Of a stretch of 10,463 nt of DNA, positions 1-6,375 are shown piece by piece. Position numbers and translations under genes: made by a program. The notes beneath the pieces were generated by a model. The model was given only the letters and a program-made list of their open reading frames with translations, was not told where the DNA came from and did not search any database. Position 1 is the first letter of the stretch. Each line of letters opens with the position of its first letter. This DNA is from Euperipatoides rowelli. Its lineage: Eukaryota > Onychophora > Udeonychophora > Euonychophora > Peripatopsidae. The stretch lies in the NCBI GenBank assembly GCA_003024985.2, contig PXIH01S0053012.1; one strand, written 5' to 3'.

Positions 1-63
1 CCCCCCGCCCCATCCCCCAAGAATGGGCAAGTCTATTTTCATTGTCTAAATGATGGAATGCAA

Positions 64-407
64 TTGCCCCCTAGCATGCCCATGTGATTCTAGACCTCTA
101 GTGTAACACAAATTTCAAATTTGAACTTAATCAAAGCACTTTAAAAAAATTAGATTTTGGGGCCCCCTAGCACCCCTATGTGACCACCTAGGACCTTGGC
201 CTTTTATATACATATTCTAGACTTCTAGTGTAACACCAATTTCAAGTTTCAACTTAATCGGAGCATTTTAAAAAATGGAGATTTTTTTTTTTGGGGGGGG
301 GGGGCTCTTAGCACCCCCATGTGGCCACCTAGGACATTGACCTTTTATATACAGTACATATTCTAGACATCTAGTGTAACACCAATTTCAAATTTCAACT
401 TAATTGG
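64..407. repeat. Degenerate tandem repeat, three units of about 97-146 bp
   Basis: Three successive blocks share the same order of motifs: a C-run followed by 'ctagca', a 'cccatgtg'-like stretch, 'ttctagac', 'tctagtgtaacac', 'atttcaa', 'aacttaat', then an A/T-rich tail ending in a T/G run. The 'ttctag' anchors lie at 88, 215 and 361, giving periods of 127 and 146. Unit 1 lacks the roughly 27-bp 'ccacctagga...ttttatata' segment found in units 2 and 3. Unit 3 stops after 'aattgg' near 407. No reading frame is conserved across units, so this looks like a noncoding minisatellite or satellite fragment. The C-rich first 20 bases of the window may belong to an earlier unit that is cut off. Confidence 0.8.
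282..304. repeat. T11G12 homopolymer junction
   Basis: Eleven T (282-292) run directly into twelve G (293-304) at the boundary of tandem units 2 and 3. The other units have short T and G/C runs at the equivalent place, so this is probably an expanded part of the repeat unit. Exact lengths in such tracts are prone to sequencing and assembly error. Confidence 0.85.
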
Positions 408-420
408 ACAAACCATTGGG

Positions 421-552
421 GAGAAAATTCAATTTAAAGAATTCGGAATACACAGAAAATTTGTTTTTTTAATATAATAATTCTGTTTCATAAATTTTCT
501 TTGCAATAAAGATATTATAATTAATAATTTTAAAATATTACATTAATTGGAT
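421..552. other. A+T-rich spacer
   Basis: This is unstructured A+T-rich sequence between the tandem array and the first foldback arm. No open frame, repeat copy or regulatory motif stands out. Confidence 0.6.
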
Positions 553-1080
553 TATGTTCTGGTAATAAATCGCATAAATGACAGCAAATTGACTCCCTTA
601 CCTAAATCTGTCGTCTGAAATAGTCTCCAAGAATTGACATTAATTTGTAAGGGGGGCTTACTAGTTTAGCAAAGTGGGGGATTGACTTCTCAGTCACTCT
701 GCCATACCCAGGAACCTTTGTATTTGTTTTATGGTTTTTTTTTTTTTTTTTGGGGGGGGGGGCGATTTATCAATTGCTTTTACTTTTGTGGGATCCATGT
801 TAATAGTGCCCTCCTTTATTATTTTTTCCTAAGAATTTAAATTCTTTTACGCAAAATTGGCATTTTTCAATTTTACGTATAAATTATCCGCTCCGAGTAG
901 ATTTAATACTGCTTGGATTTGTGATGATGTCATCAATATCTGTAACAGTTAGCAAGAAATGGTATTGGGTGCTGTTTACCCATATGCTTAATATGTCAAT
1001 TCTTGGAGACTATTTCAGATGACAGAATTAGGTAAGGGAGTCAATTTGCTGTCATTTATGCGATTCATTAACAGAACATA
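553..1080. mobile_element. Foldback element with 88-bp inverted arms (MITE-like)
   Basis: The arm 553-640 is the reverse complement of 993-1080. Aligned base by base there are four mismatches in 88 positions (about 95% identity) and no gaps. The arms enclose 352 bp (641-992). Such long, nearly perfect arms around a non-coding centre are typical of foldback or MITE-type non-autonomous DNA elements. They could also come from an inverted duplication of local sequence. Flanking bases outside the arms (545-552 and 1081-1088) do not match, so no target-site duplication is evident and the true ends may differ. The arms' A/T-flanked inner edges show weak further similarity. A 73-codon open frame starting at 1019 lies partly in the right arm and resembles no protein I recognise. 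Confidence 0.7.
735..762. repeat. T17G11 homopolymer junction inside the foldback loop
   Basis: Seventeen T (735-751) are followed by eleven G (752-762). This has the same T-run/G-run form as 282-304 but in unrelated flanking sequence. It may be a microsatellite-like tract or the remnant of a retroposed tail. The lengths should be treated as approximate. Confidence 0.85.
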
Positions 1081-1397
1081 CTTGAGACGTTTCATGTACA
1101 ACCCAACACGAAAAATTCAGAAATCAAAAGGATTTTTTCCAGGAACTATTACAGTGAATAAAACTAAAAGTAATGTGCATGACCTCATTCTAATGACTAC
1201 CAGACAACATCGTACTCGCTTATTGCCATATACGCAATAAATGGATCTGTCAAGCTTGTGATGTCATTCTCTGTCAGACATGGGATTGCTTTGCTATTTA
1301 CCATTCTTCATAAATAAGTAGCTCTTACTTACAATTACTTGAATTATGCAATCAAGCAATTTAAAATTTATATTGCAATTTGATACTGCCACAGCCA
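1081..1397. other. Unannotated A+T-rich stretch
   Basis: There is no recognisable gene or repeat here. The open frame that enters from the right foldback arm ends at 1240 and has no domain-like character. The rest is ordinary A+T-rich sequence. Confidence 0.5.
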
Positions 1398-1477
1398 ACC
1401 AATGTCGGACAGGCTAGAAAAGACCCAGTCAGAAGTTCTGTATAAAGGCTTATTTCTGTAGTTGTGACATTCTGAAT

Positions 1478-1501
1478 GGGAGGGGGGGGGAAGAGGGAGG
1501 G
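1478..1501 (+). other. G-quadruplex-capable G-rich tract
   Basis: G-runs lie at 1478-1480, 1482-1490, 1495-1497 and 1499-1501, separated by loops of 1, 4 and 1 bases. This satisfies the standard four-tract G-quadruplex pattern on the plus strand. Whether it folds in the cell cannot be known from sequence. Confidence 0.6.
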
Positions 1502-1525
1502 CCCACTTTGATTAAAAGGCATTAA

Positions 1526-1553
1526 GGCCTGGTCAGCAATTGCTGACCTGGCC
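1526..1553. repeat. 28-bp GC-rich palindrome
   Basis: Bases 1531-1548 (ggtcagcaattgctgacc) form a perfect 18-bp palindrome. It extends after one T/T mismatch to 'ggcc' on both sides. Just downstream, 1573-1578 and 1587-1592 form a second small hairpin (ctgtac/gtacag). It could be a recombinase or transcription-factor dyad, or part of the repeat ending at 1567. Confidence 0.7.
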
Positions 1554-1570
1554 AGTCCGACACTGGTGCC

Positions 1571-2129
1571 AACTGTACTTCCTGTAGTACAGCATTACAA
1601 AGTTATTTTTTTTCATATTTTTTTTTTCATTTCTTCTAATATAAGTAGACTCATTGAGATAGAATAGGTTGTTTTATTTAAAATTTTATTTATAGTTCGA
1701 CTTTGGCATTAATGGATTCAAATACGGCAACTTCATAAAGTTTCTTTAATAACTACACCAGAAATAATCAGAAAATAAATAATAATAAATGTTAAAAATA
1801 AAAAGATCACGTGGTATTTTTGGCACCAAGCAGACTGCTATTATTTTTAACAAGACAATTTGTAAACTAAATGATTAAAATGTATTGAAATGCTCGATCT
1901 GTCGACTAAACTTCCTAAAACAATACAGTATTTAAATTAAAAGACTGAACCAAAAAGTTAATCATTTATGACGTCAAGCAGTTTATAGTGACAACCAATT
2001 TGCTTATAATAGCTGGCAAGTCTTTGTAAATGAGTAAAAGAAAACAAACCAACAAGTGAAAAGAAACAAAACATTGCCTGTTGACATTCAACTATTGTGG
2101 TTTTATGTTTAGAATCTGAATTTAATATT
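1571..2129. other. A+T-rich stretch without identifiable genes
   Basis: T-rich runs (about 1602-1630) and A+T-rich sequence fill this stretch. A full CRE-type octamer TGACGTCA occurs at 1969-1976 and an E-box CACGTG at 1808-1813. Neither has promoter context. Minus-strand open codons over 1958-2266 run into a G-tract and look accidental. Confidence 0.5.
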
Positions 2130-2265
2130 AGCCTACAACCAGTGCGGATCCTAGAAAGACATGTTATACCTAGGCATGAGACATCAGGGCCGGAAGCAAA
2201 CCCGTAGCTAGAACTAAATTTAAAAGAGGCAAAAAAAAATTCCAGGGGGTTGGGGGGGGGGGGCA
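2130..2265. repeat. Probable degraded interspersed repeat ending in a G12 tract
   Basis: The block is visibly richer in G+C than its surroundings and carries motifs such as 'gcggatcc', 'cagggccgg' and 'cgtagctag'. These look like the body of an interspersed repeat. It is followed by an A9 run (2231-2239) and a G12 run (2252-2263). The phrase 'ggccctga' and a 'tgtagttaggcctaa'-like string reappear in inverted form near 2750-2775. No copy number can be judged from one window. Confidence 0.3.
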
Positions 2266-2310
2266 TTTTTACACTGTATTAAAAACATTAAAATAGGCTA
2301 TAGGATCTAA

Positions 2311-2324
2311 TCTATCTATCTATA
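2311..2324 (+). repeat. Short TCTA microsatellite
   Basis: Three TCTA units and a partial fourth. Confidence 0.7.
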
Positions 2325-2381
2325 CTGATGATAAAATAAGGAAGGCTTATTTAGTTTCTAATATCATGGTTAGTTTGTATT

Positions 2382-2757
2382 AGGACCCCACATAGGGGTA
2401 GGGGGGCTGGATGGGTCTGTAGTCCCGGGTCCCAGGGCTAGGAAGGGGCCTGTGTATGAAAAAACTCCATAAGAAACTACATAGTTGTGATCAAGGGTTA
2501 TGAGGGGGAGGGGCGTAGATCTGGACAAGGGGTCCTTAGGCCAAGCCAAGGTCAACAAAACATCCATACAACTCCCCCCCCCCCCCATAATTTTCAAACC
2601 AAATATTCATTATATAAAAATTTCAAACTTTTTCCATTTTCTAAAAAAAAAAAAGCTTATCAAATCTTCATGAACAAGGAGAAGCTCATAAAAACTATTA
2701 TGTAAGGGCCCCACCTGGATTTCCAGTCCCGGGGCCCAATTAGGGTGTGGAGGCCCT
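2382..2757 (+). repeat. Degenerate GC-rich direct repeat pair
   Basis: Two GC-rich blocks, 2382-2453 and 2705-2757, share an order of motifs. 'Aggaccccac' or 'agggccccac' comes first, then an 'agtcccggg' core (2421-2434 and 2725-2738, 13 of 14 identical), then a purine-rich tail ending in 'gcc(c)tg'. Between them lie about 250 bp with a C13 run at 2574-2586. The blocks look like two decayed copies of one short repeat. Open frames on both strands here are composed of Pro/Gly-rich low-complexity residues and are not credible genes. Confidence 0.45.
2574..2586. repeat. C13 homopolymer
   Basis: This is an uninterrupted C run. It is the only long run of this kind with C on the plus strand; the other four are G on the plus strand. 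The length is uncertain. Confidence 0.85.
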
Positions 2758-2759
2758 GA

Positions 2760-3170
2760 TTGTAGTTAGGCCTAAATTATATCATCCTTCTTCAAAAATA
2801 CAAATATGACTAAAGCAAATTATGGCCTGACCTACCTATTATGATGGACCAGAATATCAAAAATTATCTGAATTGTCAAATACACTACGATCAACCTCTT
2901 TTACTTGCAAATTCGTGAAAGCGCCCTCTTTTATTTATTTTATTTAGAAGGTCTTAGCATCTGAGCAGACAAGGTCTTGTTACATACAGTGTAAGTTTTG
3001 AAATGGCACAGATAAATAACAAATCTAATATAACTTATGTTGTATCAATAAGAATTTAGTTATTATTATAAAAGGATTTTCAGTCACATGTTTGATCAAA
3101 AATATCGTTCACCAAAAGTTCTTTATTCTCGATAATAGACTGCAAATCTCTTTGAATAAATTTGCTCAAA
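2760..3170. other. A+T-rich stretch with one exon-like segment
   Basis: There is no repeat or long open frame. The 13-mer 'aaatctaatataa' at 3021-3033 is repeated exactly at 3168-3180, where it spans the left end of the Helitron-like element. It could be a trace of another insertion or a coincidence of A+T-rich sequence. See the separate entry for 2948-2990. Confidence 0.4.
2948..2990 (+). other. Speculative 43-nt micro-exon
   Basis: A T-rich tract ends in 'tttatttag' at 2947. After 43 nt comes a consensus donor, 'cagt' then GTAAGT at 2991-2996. One of three frames is open through the segment (14 codons plus one base, residues KVLASEQTRSCYIQ). If spliced to the acceptor at 5227 it would enter the third frame of that exon, which reads on to a TAA near 5320 through a low-complexity Phe-rich stretch. 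That makes the join unattractive. Acceptor and donor look-alikes at this spacing arise by chance, so this is only a candidate. Confidence 0.12.
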
Positions 3171-3367
3171 TCTAATATAATAAAAGGAAGTTTGTCATTC
3201 TGTCACGCTCTCAGCAATCTTCTGCGAGCCGATTATGTGCGAATATGTTTTCGCTCTCAGTCATTTTTGACGGGCTTTTAATCAGCGAGCCGATGACGAC
3301 CATGACGGGCTTTTAATTGACGGGCAAGCCAATGACGCCCATCATTTTTGATGTGCTTTTAAGCTAG
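3171..3367 (+). mobile_element. Non-autonomous mini-Helitron (Helitron-like element), 197 bp
   Basis: The element begins with TC (3171) in an A+T-rich leader, then a 'ggaagtttgtcattctgtc' segment resembling the 5' ends of animal Helitrons. It ends with CTAG at 3364-3367, matching the CTRR rule. A hairpin, stem 3337-3344 with 3349-3356 (7 of 8 paired) and a TTTT loop, sits seven bases before CTAG. The base before the element is A and the base after is T, the expected Helitron target. There is no terminal inverted repeat and no coding capacity for a Rep/helicase, so it would rely on an autonomous relative. The interior is clearly less A+T-rich than its surroundings and contains repeated modules: 'cgctctcag' (3206, 3252), 'gcgagcc'-like (3224, 3285, 3324) and 'tgacgggcttttaa'-like (3268, 3303, 3349). 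Confidence 0.75.
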
Positions 3368-4462
3368 TATAATGATAACTTTTAATGGTATTATGCCAGG
3401 TCGGGCAAACAGTATTCCAGGATGAGCACTTCCTAATCTTCTCCCCTCCCCCTGGTTACAGACCTGGCTGGAAGTTTTCAAAAGTCGTCTGTGGTATTTT
3501 TTTACTTTGCACTTCTCAAAAAAAATATCTGGCGATGCTCAAGTCTTTTAAAAGAGCATTTGTCTGAGTAATTTGTGCATGATGTCCCTGAGGAGAGGTC
3601 AAGTGGCAACATGTCCAACAATTTGAGAAAATAAATTAGCAACTAGAAGTCGAGTACCCCTACTAGAGACTGAGGATTTGTGGCCCATTTATACGTCTAC
3701 ATAATGTTTATCCATTGCGTAAAAATGGATAACATTTTGTAAAATCGTGTGCACCGCTGTGGTCAGGCTTGCATAAATTAAAAGATGGACAGTCATAATT
3801 ATTGAAAAAAATCTAACTTTTACGCAGACCTATCTGTTTGCTCTTCATCCTGTTGCCATTAACCAATCATATCATTTGTTTTCTAAGTAGAGGGCAGCAC
3901 ACTGTTGTTTTTGTCCCAATTAATTTAGTTTGAAAACATTGTATTTGAAAATGGATTTTCGTAAAAAAGTAAATGAAGTAAAAATAAAATATTTTACACA
4001 ATACCAGACGTTTATTGGAATCCATTTTGACGCATAAAACTAAAAACCATAGCTGTAGGATATAAGACGAGGAATATGATTGGTTATTGTATAAAGCAAT
4101 TTGATTGGTTACAGACTCAACCCTGCAGAAAGCTATGAACAAATTTACATACACATCTACGTTTACCAGATGGATGAGCGACCTGTTATGAAATAGACAG
4201 CTCAATGTCATTTTTCCTTTTCTTCATTCTGATATTTCTTTTCTCTCAGCATGCTAATAGAGGTTTAAGAATGGTAGCCATTGGGTTAGTAATAGGATTA
4301 CTGAGTGCAGAAGAACCATATGATTGTTCTCTTCACTTTGTTTCATCTGCTAGGTCTTACAAGATTGTATATAGTCCATTGTTTGTAGAAACATTTCAGT
4401 GACCAATCAAGTGATTATCTTATTTATGATCATGTAAATTTCTAAATTTTCCTTGCTGCACT
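3368..4462. other. Noncoding stretch between the mini-Helitron and the palindrome
   Basis: Open frames at 3385-3567 (plus), 3867-4211 (minus, 114 codons) and 4205-4402 (plus) have A+T-driven composition (Phe, Tyr, Ile, Leu, Asn, Lys) and no recognisable domain. Only the frame at 4205 starts in a hydrophobic stretch, and that stretch is simply the T-rich tract 4208-4248. This tract ends in 'tctctcag' at 4249, a fair splice-acceptor match, but no convincing donor or conserved-looking exon follows. Motifs related to 'gattggt' recur (about 4079, 4103 and inverted near 4400). Confidence 0.4.
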
Positions 4463-4544
4463 TAATTCTGGAGCAATGGATTTGCTCTTCTTATTGGTCT
4501 ATAAAGACCAATGAGAAGAGCATAATTCATTTGCTCCAGAATTA
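4463..4544. repeat. Hairpin H1
   Basis: The left arm 4463-4500 pairs with 4505-4544 apart from two one-base gaps and about three mismatches, with loop 'ataa' at 4501-4504. The outer ends 'taattctggagcaa' and 'ttgctccagaatta' are perfect complements. Confidence 0.85.
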
Positions 4545-4548
4545 CAGT

Positions 4549-4623
4549 AATGGCTGCCAATAATGATTGCTTATATAAATATTGATTGCTTATTTATATA
4601 AGCAATCAGAATTGGCAGCCATT
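4549..4623. repeat. Hairpin H2
   Basis: Arms 4549-4581 and 4591-4623 pair with two mismatches in 33. Loop 4582-4590 contains a partial duplicate of the inner arm ('ttgattgct'). Confidence 0.85.
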
Positions 4624-4632
4624 TTGGTACTG

Positions 4633-4713
4633 TAATTCTGGAACAAATGGATTGTGCTCTTATTGGTCTATAAAGACCAATGAGAAGAGCATAATCCATT
4701 TGCTCCAGAATTA
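4633..4713. repeat. Hairpin H1' (second copy of H1)
   Basis: The left arm 4633-4669 pairs with 4674-4713, with a three-base gap and about three mismatches. The loop is again four bases (4670-4673). Confidence 0.85.
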
Positions 4714-4721
4714 GGCCTACA

Positions 4722-4795
4722 GTAATTGCTGTCAATACTGATTGACAGGGTAATGATTGCTTATTTATATAAGCAATCAGAATTTGCAGCCATTA
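4722..4795. repeat. Hairpin H2' (rearranged second copy of H2)
   Basis: The core 4754-4779 is 'tgattgctta', a six-base centre, then its exact complement. The left outer arm differs from H2: a small hairpin 'tgtcaat/attgaca' (4730-4736 with 4741-4747) and a short insertion separate 'gtaattgctg' from the core. The right outer arm still matches H2. Confidence 0.75.
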
Positions 4796-5190
4796 CTAGA
4801 GGAAAAAAGAATATAGTTTTCACTTCTCTTATTCTCTACTTTGGTAAATTATGCCTCATTAATAATAAATGTTTTATGTTGCAATTGGATAGAATAAAAA
4901 TAGAATTTCTTAATATGAAAGTTTTTATCACTATGTTAGAAATGTAATACTGTAAATATTAAAATTACAAGAACATCCGGTTGGGCTAAGGTTCATATGT
5001 AAAGCATATACTGTAAATATAATTATTGTATCATCAAATTATTTCATTTAAATAATATTTAAATCTCTTAGATACAGAATAAACCTTGAATAATTATTTT
5101 ACAATGTTAAATTGATCTTCGATAATGTGGTTTTAGAATTTGTTAATGATTTTGTTTTTTTATTGTTTCAAATTATTTTTTTAATTATTT
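4796..5190. other. A+T-rich stretch upstream of a splice acceptor
   Basis: There is no gene or long repeat here. The 12-mer 'tactgtaaatat' occurs at about 4949 and 5010, each containing the Pumilio-type octamer TGTAAATA (4951-4958 and 5012-5019). If this is intron, as proposed, these octamers have no mRNA role. AATAAA at 5078-5083 has no clear downstream GU-rich element. Confidence 0.4.
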
Positions 5191-5227
5191 CCCTTTTTTT
5201 ATTGTTCATTTTCTTTTTCCTTTTCAG
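5191..5227 (+). promoter_or_regulatory. Predicted 3' splice site with polypyrimidine tract
   Basis: A nearly unbroken pyrimidine tract, 'cccttttttt', then 'ttctttttcc', then 'ttttcag', ends at AG 5226-5227. A 'ttaat' at 5181-5185 could act as a branch site. This is the best acceptor by eye in the window. It is followed by a short open stretch and then by a long region with no repeats, as expected for entry into a terminal exon. Confidence 0.45.
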
Positions 5228-5273
5228 ATTTCAAGCAGAAGAAACATTATTTTCAAAGTATTATCTTGATTAA
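5228..5273 (+). CDS. Possible C-terminal coding end of an unidentified gene (terminal exon)
   Basis: After the acceptor, one frame (first base 5228 completing a split codon) reads FQAEETLFSKYYLD and then stops at TAA 5271-5273. The mixed charged and hydrophobic residues are plausible for a protein C-terminus, but 14 residues cannot identify a family. The other open frame starts two bases in and reads a Lys/Phe/Ile-rich stretch to a stop near 5320, which looks less like protein. The frame starting at 5228 itself closes at TGA after 13 codons. No upstream coding exon is visible in the window, so the rest of the gene would lie to the left of base 1. The acceptor could be a decoy, in which case this is not coding. 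Confidence 0.22.
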
Positions 5274-5331
5274 GTATTACTTTTTTTTTTTCAAACATAT
5301 TAAAATCATGTGTATATAAAGACCCTCAAAT

Positions 5332-5544
5332 TTATACTGGAAGATTATTTTTGTTAACCACAAAGTCACGTGAAGCAATGACAACTATTGTTATCCCGTC
5401 CTTTCCTCCATCCCTTCTATGTGTTACCTCTAATTTAATGCTGATCTTGTCGATAAACCTTGTTTTGGCGGAAAATGTTCTATTTAAGTGGTTGTACTCC
5501 ACAGGAGGAGAATTGGATGTAACACTTTCCACATTGCCAAAAAT
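5332..5544 (-). other. Open block on both strands with less A+T than its flanks
   Basis: About 210 bp are open on the minus strand (stops at both ends; no ATG, only GTG at 5532). The translation has a mixed, charged composition including RDGGKDGITIVVIASRDF. The plus strand is also open over about 5351-5548. The minus product looks more protein-like than other frames here, and the block is less A+T-rich than its flanks. It may be a decayed exon or transposon fragment lying antisense in the proposed 3' UTR, or a chance open stretch. No family is recognised, and no good minus-strand splice acceptor precedes it. Confidence 0.2.
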
Positions 5545-5715
5545 TTAGGCAAGTGGCACAATTTTTTAACTATCACTACTTTGACTTGATATGTATAAAT
5601 TGTATATTAAAAGATGTTTTCTTAATTTGGGTTAATTTAGTCATTGAAGATTGGTAGCCGATACTAAGTGGATAATAATAGTGTTTAATAGTCGTTTTTG
5701 TCACTGATAATTTTA

Positions 5716-5721
5716 AATAAA
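5716..5721 (+). terminator. Candidate proximal polyadenylation signal
   Basis: A canonical AATAAA is followed after about ten bases by a GT-rich stretch, 'tttgtgtgcattg'. This is the best downstream context among the AATAAA motifs in the right half. If used, it would give a 3' UTR of roughly 460 nt. Confidence 0.3.
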
Positions 5722-6375
5722 GATAAAAATTTGTGTGCATTGTAAATTTAATATTTAATTTTAATTTTTCATGATGTTTAGATTATTCCATATAATTTAT
5801 AAAGATTTTGATTAAAGTATAACTTTTGATGGAAATTTATTATTGTATGTTATTTTGTAAAATCGTTTGGCAGAGCAATGTTTCAGTGAATCGTGAATTA
5901 ATTAATTATTCTAAATAGCAATATGATTGATTGTTGAAATGTTTAATAATGTCGTAGTCAGTTGTTGAAATAATATTCCAATAGGGTCCTTAACAAGAAG
6001 ATAAATAAAAAAAAACTTATGTAAATGGGAGTGGATTATTAACAAAGAAGAAAGTATCGCCATAATATGAGAGATTGTGATTAATTGTTTGGTCATCCTT
6101 ATTCAGAAAAATTCATTGATATAAAACTTATGATTGTATCGACGAAATGGAGCCTCTTGAGTGAAAAATATCTTGTGTCACTTCATCAATACCACAAAAT
6201 AGTAATGAATTTTTATTTTTTTTTAAAAGAAAAATGGTGATACATGTTTTGTGTCTGTGTGTTATCTCATTGATTACCACAAGGTTTTAGGAACTAGGAA
6301 ATTTATTAACTCTGGTATAACAACAACAGAGCTATTAGCTCCATTACAGAATGAAAATATAACAATATTCTATTT

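Larger units (their letters stand above)
1398..1567. mobile_element. Possible short element with 18-bp terminal inverted repeats
   Basis: Bases 1398-1415 match the reverse complement of 1550-1567 at 15 of 18 positions, both containing the core 'tgtcggac'. They bound a 170-bp segment with a G-rich patch and a strong central palindrome near the right end. The size and ends would suit a degraded MITE or SINE-like repeat. No target-site duplication is clear and no RNA polymerase III box was seen, so this is a tentative call. Confidence 0.3.
4463..4795. mobile_element. Compound palindromic element, two tandem copies of a double hairpin
   Basis: Four palindromes sit in series: H1 (4463-4544), H2 (4549-4623), H1' (4633-4713) and H2' (core 4754-4779, weaker arms 4722-4795). 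H1 and H1' have arms of about 37-40 nt closing on 'attggtct...agaccaat' with a 4-base loop. H2 has 33-nt arms with two mismatches and a 9-base loop. The right arm of H1 (4505-4544) and of H1' (4674-4713) match directly at 39 of 40. 4583-4623 and 4754-4794 match at 40 of 41. The period is therefore about 170 bp. Because each part is self-complementary, 4493-4669 is also one large inverted repeat around H2. There is no protein-coding capacity. This fits a MITE-like foldback element that was duplicated recently; no target-site duplication was identified. Confidence 0.75.

Noticed and set aside
1019-1240. 73-codon plus-strand open frame starting with ATG, rich in Arg/Lys/Thr
   Set aside because: Its first part lies within the right arm of the inverted repeat, no domain is recognisable, and the length is expected by chance.
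1808-1813. E-box CACGTG (another occurs near 5368)
   Set aside because: Six-base palindromes occur by chance several times in a window this size.
1969-1976. Full CRE octamer TGACGTCA
   Set aside because: A single 8-mer without TATA, CpG or coding context is not sufficient for a regulatory call.
1958-2266. 102-codon minus-strand frame beginning MPPPP
   Set aside because: The N-terminus is the translation of the G12 tract, and the remainder runs through repeat-like and A+T-rich DNA without domain character.
3021-3033. Exact 13-mer match to the Helitron left end, as a second insertion
   Set aside because: No 3' hairpin or CTRR end follows before 3171, and the 13-mer is low-complexity A+T sequence.
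3867-4211. 114-codon minus-strand open frame, the longest in the window
   Set aside because: Composition is Phe/Tyr/Ile/Asn-rich, as expected from A+T-rich noncoding DNA. There is no motif, signal peptide or splice context, and a rough chance estimate for this base composition allows about one such frame per 10 kb.
4250-4402. Open stretch after a pyrimidine tract ending in 'tctctcag', possible exon
   Set aside because: The acceptor is reasonable, but no convincing donor or stop-proximal context was seen and the peptide matches no family I recognise.
4493-4512. 'attggtct ataa agaccaat' read as paired CCAAT boxes with a TATA-like centre
   Set aside because: It is the tip of hairpin H1 and is duplicated with it, so the symmetry is explained by the palindrome.
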